Shown here one piece after another: positions 10,753 through 22,551 of a DNA stretch of 64,000 nucleotides. A model generated the notes under the pieces. That model had not been told where the DNA came from. It saw only the letters and a list, made by a program, of their open reading frames with translations, and ran no database searches. The stretch comes from Hanleya hanleyi (taxonomy: Eukaryota > Mollusca > Polyplacophora > Lepidopleurida > Hanleyidae): contig JAVTVY010016101.1 in NCBI GenBank assembly GCA_036873755.1, forward strand, positions 1 to 64,000, written 5' to 3'. Made by a program: the position numbers and the translations under genes. Numbering within the stretch: position 1 is the stretch's first letter; each line of letters opens with the position of its first letter.

Positions 10753-11330
10753 TATCAAAAATCAATAGTTAACTCTGCATAAATCTTCTTTTTTGCAGCT
10801 TGTAGAACAAACCGAACACTACTAAATGACCACCGTCTCTTCGTGATATCGACAATATATCACGCTTGAAATGACTTTGCAATTCTCTCCATATAAAACT
10901 CCAGTACGGTCGTTTCATGTGCCCGGTCTCAATTACATAGGGAGACGTCATAATATATTCATGATCACTGGCACAAAGTTCATTGATGCCGTATAAGGTA
11001 ATATAAAGGAGGTCCGTTGGAGTGTCGCTTATATCCCATGTCCAGTGAAATTGCCGAATGATAAACCGCACACACCTCTATGACCGTACACGGCATTGCT
11101 GACCTTTGTGATAGTAAACACGAATATATTATGACGTCTCCATATGTAATTGAGGCTCGGTACATGAAACAACCTAGCCACATATATGCAACTCAGTGTA
11201 TGTAGCACCACTGAGTTGCACATACTTATAAGCATGGACTCAAGCATTGTTGTTTTCTTCATGCCCAAACATGACAAAAATCAACAATTGAACGACATTA
11301 AACGAGTTCTAAACATGTCAAATATACTTC
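10753..11330 (-). repeat. Left arm of a large inverted repeat (interrupted by a MITE)
   Basis: 10753-10911 and 11171-11330 together are the reverse complement of 13630-13935. Shared words include TGACCACC, ATATATCA, CTCTCCATATAAAACTCC, and the hairpin TGCAACTCAGTG with CACTGAGTTGCA. The right arm runs directly into PLE sequence, and both arms end at the same AACATGTCAAAT. The arms flank a minus-strand PLE copy. Confidence 0.8.
10912..11170. mobile_element. 259-bp MITE with ~49-bp terminal inverted repeats
   Basis: The left end GTTTCATGTGCCCGGTCTCA and the right end TGAGGCTCGGTACATGAAAC are complementary, and pairing continues through AATTACAT, GGAGACGTCATAATATATTC. It interrupts the left arm of the large inverted repeat, whose right arm lacks it, which supports a later insertion. 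No coding capacity. Confidence 0.75.
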
Positions 11331-11384
11331 TCGTCGCGTACACAAAGTATTTGACTCATTGCTGTATCGCAGCAAGACATAAGT

Positions 11385-11712
11385 AGCTCCAATTCGTGTC
11401 TCTGTTTTCCGATCACGATAAACTTGAAGAAAATGGCTAAGTGCAAGAAAGAGTCCAATGCGCATGAGCTGCTTCTAAACGTAAATAACATACACGCTTT
11501 ACGATATGTCGTAAAAACAAGGCATCGAGTGGTTATAACAGGTCAAGCACATGGATGATGAACACGTGCGTTTAGGCCCCACCCACACTGTTGGATGACG
11601 TATTAATTACGTTTAGAGAGCGGATCATGCGCAGTGGACTCGTTCTTGCACTTGGCCATTTCCTGCAAGTTGATCGTGATCGGAAGACAATGACATGAGT
11701 GGGAGTTATTTA
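11385..11712. mobile_element. Foldback MITE, ~328 bp with ~95-bp arms
   Basis: TTTTCCGATCACGATAAACT...AAATGGCTAAGTGCAAG near 11405-11450 is matched in reverse complement by CTTGCACTTGGCCATTTCCT...GATCGTGATCGGAAGA at about 11644-11687. Pairing extends outward to about 11385 and 11712 and inward past GAGTCCA and TGCGCATGA. Arms differ at about one position in eight. Confidence 0.65.
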
Positions 11713-12229
11713 CGTATATTTGCGATGCAGGAATGAGTCAGATACGCTGTGTTCTACTCCGTCATTCATAATTCAGCCGTCGTCCATTAAAGAATATCCG
11801 CGTCTATAATCCAAAGACCTATTCCATATAACAGTATTAGCACCAAATTCAAAAAGACAACCATAGTATACATGAACATAAGCTTGTTTCCTGCAAGAGA
11901 GAAGCGGTCAACAGTTTTCAATGATGCCGGCAAGATACAAATGTATCATGATGCTCCAAAAAAATAAAATCCGTATCGATGATCAGTATTCTTAATCCAT
12001 CATAATCATTGTAAAGTCGTCATCTGGAGAATGATGTATCTCAGTCACGCTTTAATTGTGACGGTTGATATGAGCACCTTGAGGATCTTGAAGTACATAG
12101 GTTCATACGGCCCCTAGCCCCGGGTTAAGCGGAATTAGACACAAGTTACGAAACGTAACGCCGTAGATCTTGCACACTACGTTCGTATTTTGCTATCAGC
12201 ATGTGCTATGTATCACCAAATTTGAGAAA

Positions 12230-12573
12230 CTTTGAGTGGAGGCGCTTGGTGGAATAGCCCTGTTTTATAAGTTTCTGCAACAATGTTTTGTGACGTTGAT
12301 TAAAATCGTCACATTTAACACAGGATCTAGCAAATGCTACTAGGCGAGATATGTATACGCCATATGCAGATCCCACTGGAATATTACTGTCTAGAAAGGC
12401 ACTTTGGGTGGAGGCGCTTGGTGGAATAGCCCTGTTTTATAAGTTTCTGCAACAATGTTTTGTGACGTTAATTAAAATCGTCACATTTAACACAGGATCT
12501 AGCAAATGCTAGTAGGCGAGATACGTATACGCCATATGCAAATCCCACTGGAATATTACTGTCTAGAAAGGGA
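12230..12573 (-). repeat. 172-bp tandem duplication inside PLE copy 1
   Basis: CTTTGAGTGGAGGCGCTTGG at 12230 recurs at 12402 and the two 172-bp units match with few differences to GTCTAGAAAGG. The other PLE copies have one such segment, so this is a local duplication in the coding 3' region. Confidence 0.9.
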
Positions 12574-13387
12574 TAGTTTACGATGTCGAAATTGTAATCA
12601 TCTTTTTATCATAAAGTCGACGAGAGAGAATGCCCGCTGCATTTTTATAGAGATATAGATCTAAATATGATGTGCCAGTAGGGCTATCTGTTGTTTCCTT
12701 CAAATCCAGTGAAGTTGGATATATATCCTTCACTGCGTCATTTATATAGCAATTATCCACAGCGAGAAGATCGTCTATATAGCGTTTGGTGAATGAGATG
12801 GAACGGGCTTTGAATGGATCGGTTTTTGAAAGCGCCTGCATATAGTCATATTCATAAGAGAACAGATACAGGTCAGCCAACAGGGGTGCACAACTAGTAC
12901 CCATTGGAATACCTATATGCTGCTGATATATTGTGTTGCCAAACTTCACATAGATATTTTTAATAAGAAATTCAAGCAACTCTATAAACAAAGAAACATC
13001 CCATGAATGATATCTCTTGTATGTAGTAGAGCTAAAGAATGCTTTATGGCTTCCGACATTAATATATCTACGATCAGTTTGATTGAACACAGATACTATT
13101 AATGAACTTAGACGGTCAATAAGGTCCTGATGAGGGATTGTTGTATAGAGAGTCGAGAAAGCCCATGTGGATACATGTATGTACGGTATGTGACCTTTAG
13201 CATCAAGTCCTTCCGTAAGACATTTTGAGTTTTTCAATATCCACATTCATTCATCGCCATACATAGTGGCGCAATACCTTTCCCAAAATGCTTTTACCTC
13301 CTAAAGGGCCCTCGTCAATAGGGTTGAAAGAAGCTTGGTGGTGCAGCTTCTAGAACCAGCTATGAATCTAGCTTTGTATGGTGATTT

Positions 13388-13525
13388 ATGCATTTGGGGG
13401 GGTTTGGCTTAATGTCACACTCAAGTTTGTTTCACTCATTTGGTGACAGTCAGTTTGGTTGGTGGAGGAAGCCGGAGAACCCGGAGAGAACCACCGCCCT
13501 TCGGCAAGTAACTGACAAACTTTTT
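13388..13525. mobile_element. ~130-bp insertion in PLE copy 1 with target-like flanking repeats
   Basis: The PLE sequence is interrupted between TTATGCATTTGGG on the left and TTATGCATTTTGGGAG on the right, which look like a target duplication. The insert contains GGTTGGTGGAGGAAGCCGGA and continues ACCCGGAGAGAACCACCG, a sequence type I associate with dispersed repeats of marine animals. It may be a fragment of a short interspersed element. Confidence 0.5.
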
Positions 13526-13629
13526 ATGCATTTTGGGAGTCCAGTATACTTCTGGTATGTCGTTATGATTGGTTGGAAGATAAATACCTCTTTCCCTGAG
13601 AAACTTTTTGTTATTTTTAATAAATCTCC

Positions 13630-13935
13630 ATCTATTTGACATGTTTAGAACTCGTTTAATGCCGTTCAATTGTTGATTTTTGTCCCATGATTGGGCATGA
13701 AGAAAACAACGATACTTGAGTCCATGCTTATACGGATGTGCAACTCAGTGGTGCTACATACACTGAGTTGCATATACAGTATGTGGCTAGAAACAAACGT
13801 ACAGGAGTTTTATATGGAGAGAATTTCAAGCATGATATATTATCGATATCAAGGAGTAATGGTGGTCATTTTAGTTTGTTCTACATGATGCGGAAAAGAA
13901 AATTTATGCCGAGTTATCTACTGATTTTTGACAAG
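13630..13935 (+). repeat. Right arm of the large inverted repeat
   Basis: Reverse complement of the left arm at 10.75-11.33 kb, without the 259-bp MITE. It includes the TGCAACTCAGTG hairpin at about 13737-13769. Its inner end is contiguous with PLE reverse transcriptase sequence on the minus strand, so it may be the 5' terminal repeat of that element. Confidence 0.75.
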
Positions 13936-16265
13936 CCCCAAAGTAGACGACTAACTAAATTGGGCAGACTGTAGCACGAAATTAACAGGAGCGACTAATT
14001 GGTCCACTGTAATCCGGCTTTTGCGCTATAGCTAAAGCTGGCTTCAGCCGCAAGGTGGCGCTGGCGCCCACTGCACTCCGGTCTGATCCGGTTAGGCTGT
14101 CTGCTAAACTGAACATGTGCAGGGGGGAAGGCGGGTATTGTATTTCGCCTCGTTTCGTCAGATTTTCTCACTGATGGAGACGTCTGGTAGTTTAGGTAAG
14201 TATAGTCATCAAGTCCTATTTTTACTCGTTTGTACAAGCATAATAAGAGCCGCTTTGTCAACAAATTAGGCAATCAAAGGTCATCGTTGTTGTTGTTATA
14301 AAACATGGTGAGTGGCCGGCAGTTCAGCCTGATTAAACCACACTCCACTAAAAACAATCAGCAGGGGCCAATTTGTTTCATCAAGTACTGTGAGAAATAA
14401 TCGGATTATTAGTTAAGGATAGCTATCCCCTTAGAGGCAGTTTTTGCACCCCCGTGACAATTTGTCGTCTGTATCAATAAATATACAAGATTACCATAAT
14501 AAACTATATGTTTTATGAAAGCGTACATCGTAGGGATTCCACCTATATGATTTGTATAACCGACGCTGCTACTGTGTAGAAAATATTCCAATTTTAAAAA
14601 TTAAAATGAAAACAATAGCGTCCATTTTTCAATTGAAATTTCATGAAAACTATTGGTCTTGTTTCAACTTTGATGGTATACCTTGATAGGAGACAATTCG
14701 AACAATTTGAACTTCATCTCATTTGTTTAAATTTTTGCCTGGTTTTGTTTTTACAGCTATTTTACTCAAATAAATTGAAAAAAACGTACTATTTTACGGT
14801 CGTTTGTCTTAAAAGTTGAATAATTAAAAAACTAATCCGAACTTACAAAAAGTGAGATAAAGTTTACTAGATCACCTTATAAGTAACAAGCATGCCAAAT
14901 TTCAAAAGCGTAGCATGGATACTTTTCGAAAAATAAACGTTTAAATCTCGGATTTTGTACAAAAATGAAAGGCTAGAAATCGGGCAAAATGTGTCCAGCT
15001 ATACATCTGATGAATTAATCCAAATTTTTTGCTTGAATTCTATTGTCAAATACATTTTTAATCTGTCTTATGGGACCTACTCGAATTCCTGTTTATTCTG
15101 GATAACTATTACACTAAGTTTTTTTCATCAAGGCGGTTTAAAGTCCAAGTTAAAATTTAAAAACTTGCTAATACTTGTTCAGCTGAGAATTGTTTACACC
15201 TGTGTAGATCACTTCACGGCGGGTGTCTGAGAGAAGTGTCACTGTTATAATTAGAAACAAAAATACGGATGTTTGCATGGTTTTGATCAGAAGGGGATAG
15301 ATAGATTAATGTAAATAAGTAGGACTAATAGATAATTAGCTTACCATAATACTGCGGAAATGAGTTTTGGAAAGGGAAATTTAACAGACAAAAATAATAG
15401 TAGCCAAGCCCAAGCTAAGGCAATCTGTTTAATTGTTCCAGTGCCTCGGAAACTAAAATTTTAAACCTAATATTGAAGCACTTCTATTTATAATTTTGAT
15501 TTCATTTTTTCACCAAATGTTAGAGGAAATAGTGAATATTTGAATGCAGAAATAAAAATAAATGACCAGTTTTGACCCTCTAACACGACTCAGCTGTTAA
15601 TGTAGCTGTACACGTCATCGAATGTTCATTCCAAGGCAACAGAGAATTTGTTCAGCATGGCTCTGGTCTTGTCCATTACAATGTACTTTCGCTTCAGTGT
15701 ATTGTGGAAAGAAAGAAAAAATATACAAACAAAACAATCATGCAGTTAAATGTCTCTCTCCAGTCTTTGGGCATGTAAGCCTGCATGTTACACGTAACGA
15801 CAAACCGTGTTGTGTTGAGATGGAGAATGGTGTGGCTTTATATAGCGGCCGTCACCCGCGTTGTATTGTAGATCACATTTCCTTGCCTGGTCGCTTCACC
15901 GTGAGAAACATTAAAATAAACAGCAATAGTCATGTGCAGCCTTGGTTTGACTGGAATCGTCGATAAAGTTTACTGCTATCGTTGCTGAAATCCACTAAAA
16001 TTCAAAATCGCTAGAAACATATATGCACTACATGCCGTTGTCTCATTCATTGCCTTGAAAAGGCGCAGAAATGATGTGAGTCCTCGTATAATTTGATTAT
16101 GAGGAGGATAGTTCATTCCACATAAACTATTTGATCGGCGTATAGGTCCATGCTTCATGGAAGAGATTACGAGAGAGAGAATCGTACTCTCCTTCTTTCA
16201 ATTTAAAAAAAAAAGAGGTGGGGGGGTGGGGTATGAAGCACAACTGGAGTAAGTCAGGTGGTGGT
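13936..16265. other. No supported gene
   Basis: AT-rich from about 14.4 to 15.6 kb. Open frames at 13995-14273 (minus) and 15622-15966 (plus, 114 codons) show no domain I recognise. A purine-rich GAGAGA/poly-A/GGGGGTGGGG run lies at 16168-16230. Confidence 0.5.
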
Positions 16266-16800
16266 TGGGGTTTATTTCTTCACTTCACAATGGTCTTCTC
16301 AGTTAGCGGCTTTCTAAAATCTTTCTCTCCAGTTGGCAGCGGTGTTCTCATTCAGCGACTTTCCGAAATTCTTTATTTCCCCAAACTTATGATGCTCGGG
16401 ATTGACTGGGCTTGTGAACAACCACCTCAGTTGCGGTATTCTCAGTTATAGCGGCTTCTGATATCTTTACATAAGGTATCCAGTGATCTTCTTATTCAGC
16501 ACATCGCTGTTCACAGCGCCCTTCTTCCCGAGCGGCCTTATGGACGCGGATATTCTTTAATGGACGACAGATGAATTATGCATGACGGTCTAGACGCTTG
16601 TAATTTTAAAATCTATCCTTGGCTTGAAGCGGTTGTTATTCAGCAGTCTTGTTGAATTTCACCTTATTTCGGAAGCGGGTTTCTTAAATTGTGATTGTTT
16701 CCTTCACTAGTCAGTGATATTATCAGTTTTTGTGACCTTCTAAAATCTTTACCGCTAGTTGCCAGCGGTGTTCTTATTCAGCGTTGATCGAAAATCATGT
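16266..16800 (-). repeat. 48-bp satellite units in minus orientation, with an embedded PLE tail
   Basis: Units such as CTTCTCAGTTAGCGGCTTTC and TTGGCAGCGGTGTTCTCATT are the reverse complement of the array at 19.5-21.3 kb. At 16538-16604 the plus-strand PLE tail sequence (TTATGGACGCGGATATTCTT) is embedded, and its inverted counterpart starts at 16801. Confidence 0.7.
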
Positions 16801-18112
16801 AAATTACAAGCGTCTAGTCCGTCATTCATAATCCAGCCGTCGTCCACCAGAGAATATCCGCGTCCATAATCCAAAGACCTATTCCATTTCCATATAACAG
16901 TATTAGCACCAAATTCAAAAAGACAAAAGTATACATAAACATAGGCTTGTTTCCTGCAAGAGAAGCGGTCAACAATTTTCAATGATGCCGGCAAGACATC
17001 ATGATGTTCCAAAATATCAAATCCGTATCGCTGATCAGTATTCTTAATCCATAATATTCGTTATAGAGTCGTCATCTAAAAATGATGTACCTCAGCCACG
17101 CTTTGATTGTGACTGTTCATATGAGTACCATGAGGATCTTGAAGTACATGGGCTCATACGGCCCCTAGCCCCGAGTTAAGCGGAATTAGACACATGTTAC
17201 GAAACGTAGCGCCATAGATCTTGCACGCTACGATCGTATTTTGCTATCAGCATGCGATATGTATCGCCAAATTTGAGAAACTTTGACTGGAGGCGCTTGG
17301 TGGAATAGCCCTGTTTTATAAGTTTCTGCAACAATGTTTTGTGACGTTGATTAAAATCATCACATTTAACACAGGATCTAGCAAATGCTACTAAGCGAGA
17401 CATGTATACGCCATATGCAGGTCCAACTGGAATATTACTATCCAGAAAGGGATAGTTTACGATGTCGAAATTGTAATCATCTCTTTTGTCATAAAGTCGA
17501 CGAGAGAGAATGCCCGCTTCATTTTATAGAGGTAGAGATCTAAATAAGATGTGCCTGTAGGGCTATCTGTAGTTTCCTTCAAATCCAGTGAAGGTGGATA
17601 TATATCCTTCACTGCGTCATTTATATAGCGATTATCCACAGCGAGAAGATCGTCTATATAGCGTTTGGTGAATGAGAGGGAACGGGCTTTGAATGGATCG
17701 GTTTTGAAAGCGCCTGCATATAGTCATATTCATAAGAGAACAGATACAGGTCGGCCAACAGGGGTGCACAATTAGTACCCATTGGAATAGCTATATGCTG
17801 CTGATATATTGTGTTGCCAAATTTCACATAGATATTTTTAATGAGAAATTCAAGCAACTCTACAAACAAAGAAACATCCCATGAATGATATCTCTTGTAT
17901 GTAGTCGAGCTAAAGAATGCTTTATGGCTTCCGACATTAATATATCTACGATCAGTTTTCATGAACACAGATACTATTAATGAACTTATACGGTCAATAA
18001 GGTCCTCATGAGGGATTGTTGTATAGAGAGTCGAGAAATCCCATGTGGATACATGTCTGTACGGTATGTGACCTTTAGCATCAAGTTCTTCCGTAAGACA
18101 TTTTGGGTTTTT
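16801..18112 (-). pseudogene. Penelope-like element copy 2 (minus), broken
   Basis: 16801-17190 is the 3' noncoding tail. 17190-18112 is the RT C-terminal half, including the IPMGTNCAPLLADLYLF block and, in another frame, the YIDD and GTSYLDLYLY blocks. At least two frameshifts are visible: one at a shortened T run in GGTTTTGAAAG near 17700 where copy 1 has an extra T, and one near 17520. The match ends abruptly near 18112 at TTTTGGGTTTTTG, so the 5' half is missing. Confidence 0.85.
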
Positions 18113-18115
18113 GAT

Positions 18116-18900
18116 CTGGTCAGACTGGTCCGGTGAACAAGCGCTTTGAGGTGCTTTGTTTACATGCCAACTCTCGAACGATGAGGGCGCTCATTGTAAA
18201 GCAAAGTCATTAGCCAATAACAATCTGTATAAGTAATACTGACTGACCAAGATGACAGTTACCATAGCGACAAAAACAGTCTTCTTAATCCTCACCTTCA
18301 TTCGGAGGCTGCTTTCTTATTCAGCGGTCTTCCTAAAACATTAACATTTTCCTTTAATATACGGCGGCGTTCTCAGTTAGCGGCCCTCTAAAATCATTAC
18401 CTCTAGTAGTCAGCGGTTCTCTTATCCAATGGTGTTCTAAAATCGTTTCATGTACCGGTACCTTGTTATACATGAAGGCTCTAGCTCCGATCAGACTGGT
18501 GTTGTGACCAAGCCCTTCAGGTCGGTTTGTACTCATGCCAATTTTCGACCAATGAAGGCACTCAATGTAATGCATGTCATTAGCTAATCACGGCTCCTGT
18601 TACAATTTTGACACTCTGTAAAAGTATGTTCATATCACTTGTATGGATTGCTAAGTAGCAAGACAAGCCATAATTGGCTAATGCTGATACAGTCGTGATT
18701 TCTATCGAGTGCTCTTATTGGTTCGATTCAACATCCTAACGTTGTCAAAGGAGGATAAATCTAAGGCTCTCCATCTTGTAAATCCTAGCTGTGTTCTAAT
18801 TCTTCAACCAGGAGTGGGCTTCAAATTGAGTGGCTTTCTAAAATCTATCTTTGGGTTGCAGCGGGTTGCTAACCAGCGTGGTTTTCAAATTTGACCTTTA
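18116..18900. repeat. Diverged duplication and minus-oriented 48-bp satellite fragments
   Basis: A ~110-bp block starting TCAGACTGG and containing CATGCCAA, TCGA, ATGA and GTCATTAGC occurs at about 18120 and 18495. Between and after the copies lie satellite pieces (GGCGTTCTCAGTTAGCGGCC near 18363, GTGGCTTTCTAAAATCTATC near 18830). No gene. Confidence 0.55.
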
Positions 18901-19439
18901 TTCTTTCCAATTCAAAGTTTTCATATTTTGTAAAATGACTGGGCTGGAAAGATCTTTCTTTCACGAAATGTTGCTTCACTATATGCAAGTATATTAAACC
19001 ACCGTGGGATGGGCCTCTTAATCCCAAATAATGGGAGGGAACCAAGTTACAAGCTACATGTAGCACGGGATTGCCCTGGTGTAAGATATAATATTCCGTG
19101 ATATTATATCTGAGTTTTCTCATAATGTCAGAAGCAATTTTGTCATATATTTTGTAGCTCAAACAAGCGCAATCAAAAATATAACAAATATAAATGTTTT
19201 AAGTTTTTCCATGATCCAATGGTTGGCATAAAAATGATGTGGCCTCGGCACCACTAAAGCGGCAGAGAAGGAGCTAAACCAATGAAGTTCAACTTGTGGA
19301 TATTATCTGCCTTGTATGTCCAACCTGTAGATACATTCCGATTGAAACGGTCAAGATATGAATATGTTGGTGTGGTTATTATCTTATTTCAAACATATCT
19401 TGAGTCAAACAAGTAGGAATCGATCAAAATCGCTGCAAG

Positions 19440-21310
19440 CCAATGATGCATTCAAAATGCCGCTCAATCAGAAGGTCATTGCAAACTCTAGACATTTAAG
19501 AAGACCGCTGAATACGAAGGCCACTGCCAAATGGATGTAGCCTTAGTATCTCAGCCGCGCTATTATTGCAGCTGCTCGTGTGGAGACTATGGAGTATCCC
19601 CTCGGCCCCTAGCACCGGCTTTATCGGAATTCGCAATTAGATACGCTAGCTCGGAAGCTGTGATGACAGATCAGCTCAAACAACTCATCTGATGTTAATG
19701 GATGAGCATCGCGGACGTCTGATGGAGTAAACGCCTCAACTTTGGGTTACCTGGTAAATGCCCAGAGAAATTAACCTGTAATGCCCGACGTCGTACGGCT
19801 TAAATTTTCCGTCAAAACAATACCGTCCAATAGCAAGATCACTACAAACTGAAGTTGTTATAACGCCGCTTTATTAAAGGCCGATGTTAACTTAATGCAG
19901 ATTTAAGAAGACCGCTCAATAAGAAGGCCGCTGCCAACTGATACTAAACATTTAAGAACACCGCTGAATAAAAAGGATGCTGTCAAATGGAGGAGAATAT
20001 TAAGAAGACCGCTGAATAGCAAAACCTCTGCAAGCCAAGAATACATTTTAAAAGGCCACTTAATAAGAAGACCGTTTCAAACTCAACATAGAAATTCAAG
20101 AACACCGCTGAATGTGGAGGCCGCTACCAAATGGAGTTAATTTTGACAGGACCGCTGAATAACAACCCGCTTGAGTCAAGGCGAGATTTCAAAAAGCCGC
20201 TCCATATGGAGGCCGCTATAAACTCTTTGACTATTGGTTTTAGAATATTGTTCAATAACAAAACCGCTGCCAACTGAAGGTTAAATTTTAAGAACACCTC
20301 TCAATGAGAAGGGCGCTGCCAACACGAATTATTTTTACAATGCCGCTCAATAACAACAGCGTTGCCAACAGAAGGAAGATTTTCTAAAGCCGCTCTATAT
20401 GGGTGTTGCTGTTCGCTCTGACTACTAGAGGACCACTGAAAAACGAAAGCAATGCAAGCCTAGAATGAACGCTTGCATTCTGCCAAATGGATGTAATTTA
20501 ACAAGACAGCTGAATAACAAAACCGCTCAAACCAACGGGAGATTTTAGAAAGCGGCTCCATGTGAAGACCACTACAAACTGAAGGAAGATTTTATAAAGC
20601 TGGTCTATATGGCGAAATCCAAAACCGCTGCAGGCCAGGAATGCAAACTGAATGTAAAAATTTCAGAAGACCGTTGGATGAGAAGGCCTCTACAATATGA
20701 ATGTGATTTAACAAGATCGCTGAATAACAAAACCAACCGCGTCAACGGGAGATTTCAGAAAGCCGCTCCATGTGAAGGTCGTTGTCAACACTGACTATTG
20801 TTTTTACAATACCGCTAAATAACAAAACTGCTACAAACTGAAGAAATATTTTATAAAACTGCACTAAAAGAAGGCCGTTTACTGTTTTCGGAAGACCGCT
20901 GAATCACAAAACTGGTGAAAGCCAAGAATACTTTTCAGACGGCCGCTCAATAAAAAGGCCATTCAAAATTGATTACAGAGAGTTAATAATACTCTGGACT
21001 AGAAGACCGCTTCCAAATGGCCATAACTTTAACAAGACTGATTAATGACAGAACTGCTCGAGCCAAGAGGAGAGTTTAGAAAGCCGCTCCATATGAATGC
21101 CGCTGCCAACTCTGATTTGTGCTTTTACAATACCGCTCAATAAGAAGATCGCTGTCAACAGAAGATTAATTTTTTGGAACACCGTTGAATAAGAAGCCCG
21201 CTGCAAACTCAGACTAAAGATTTTAGGATACCGCTCAATAATTTAGATGACCGCAAGAACCGAAGGAACATTTATAAAGCCGTCCCATAAGAAGGCCACT
21301 GCTAGCTGAG
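19440..21310 (+). repeat. 48-bp satellite array, about 30 degenerate units
   Basis: The core is ACCGCTGAATAAGAAGGCCG followed by CTGCCAACTGAAG and a T/A-rich TTTTAAGA spacer, with a typical unit length of 48. Many units keep CCGCT twice per repeat. The array is interrupted at 19537-19832 by a PLE-related block. All frames are broken and no protein is implied. Confidence 0.85.
19537..19832 (-). mobile_element. PLE-related 3' block inside the satellite
   Basis: The block beginning GTAGCCTTAGTATCTCAGCC is closely similar to 25697-25985 and shares CGGCCCCTAGC, CCGG and GCGGAATT with the 3' region of the PLE copies at 12.1, 17.1 and 48.15 kb. It has 48-bp satellite on both sides. It is the 3' noncoding part of a diverged PLE family. 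Confidence 0.6.
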
Positions 21311-22551
21311 GCTAAAGATGTTATGATATCCTATGCTGGATACACAGGTTTCAGTCAGTCACGATTTTTCACCATATACAGTAATGGCAATAACCCAGAC
21401 AATTCTCCTGCTCTCTAACATGAAGCATCGACCACCAATCTGGCATGACTAAAACTCAAAGAGAAGAAACTTTCTTACACGAAGGAATGCCCGGCGTATA
21501 TGTATAAATTATTGTGAAAATGACATTTTATGTAAGAGTTTTTGCTCCTGCGCTACTGGTTCAATTTATTGCACTGCCGGGCCTGATTTAGGTCTAGTCA
21601 AACATAGCGGCTCCGGACATCACGTGCTGACAGCATTTCAACTTATGTATATCTGCACTCTTTGCTTGTATATCATATCGATTGTTAATAAATCGATCGA
21701 AACTTCGGGTTTAATGTCAGGGAAATAACGTCAAATGTTACTCCACTCCCAATATTTGAGAAAAAAATATTACTAACCAAACGAAATATTATGAATAACA
21801 AAAAAGTATATAGTTGACAAAACTATTCTAAACTTTTCTATTTCTTGAGCAAAAAAGCAAACTATTCTCATGTTGCAATGGTTTGGTGTATAGTATCATT
21901 GTAGAATAAATCCATGGCTTTTCCAAGCTGCGTATTTCAGTCATTTGCATTTTTATTATTTTGTCCATAAATAACCCCCCACAATGCCATAATATTTTAA
22001 CTATGTCCCATCATCTGTATAAGATATATTTCGGCGATTGTCATCGTTTGATATTAACATGATTGGATTAGCTGGTCTAGTGTCGGAGAAATAAAGCAAA
22101 CTGTTACTCCATCCCCTGGAATTCCGAAAATCCTCAATTTTATGAAAATAATAATAAGTTTTCCATTTTAGCATAAAAAGAAACAAATTGTGTATCAAAC
22201 TACAGGTATTCGAAGTAAAATGATTGTAGAAATGTAGAAATAAAGACTTCTCCGAGCGTTCTGACTCACTCATTGTAAGAAATACGATCAAGACATTTGT
22301 TTGTTTTCTTGTTCAATTTGAAGAAAAACCAATCATAAAGAATTGACATATCATACGATCCATTTCATCTGCTTATAATAATTTGTGTCGCTAGGCGATT
22401 GTTTGCGATAAATAAAGTCGGAATATGCTGTCTACTGTGGAGCAATGATGATAAATGTATCTTCCTGTTTTAAAAATGCGTATATCATAATGATGTTTAC
22501 AAAACACTCCAAAAACCCAAGCCTCATATTCAATATCGTATCAGAATCAAT
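21311..22551. other. No supported gene
   Basis: AT-rich. Two weakly similar ~60-bp blocks (GTTACTCCA context) lie near 21715 and 22080. The frames here look like chance. Confidence 0.5.

Larger units (their letters stand above)
11755..13669 (-). pseudogene. Penelope-like element copy 1 (minus), broken
   Basis: The longest intact stretch (12578-13246) covers reverse transcriptase motifs: STWAFSTLYTTIP, IGIPMGTSCAPLLADLYLF, FTKRYIDDLLAVDN and GTSYLDLYLY. A further RT block (ERGIYLPTNHNDIPEVYWTP) lies at 13530-13620. The motif A aspartate is Ala here (WAF instead of the WDF of the 46-kb copy), the frame breaks after LYDKK, the 3' part is internally duplicated, and a ~135-bp insertion splits the 5' part. 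11755-12180 is the noncoding 3' tail shared with the other copies. It cannot encode an active enzyme. Confidence 0.85.

Noticed and set aside
13737..13769. Hammerhead ribozyme in the PLE terminal repeat
   Set aside because: The hairpin TGCAACTCAGTG/CACTGAGTTGCA is present, but the CTGATGA and GAAA core is not. CTGATGAG at 13129 lies in the RT coding sequence.
15622..15966. 114-codon open frame
   Set aside because: No recognisable domain, signal or splice evidence.
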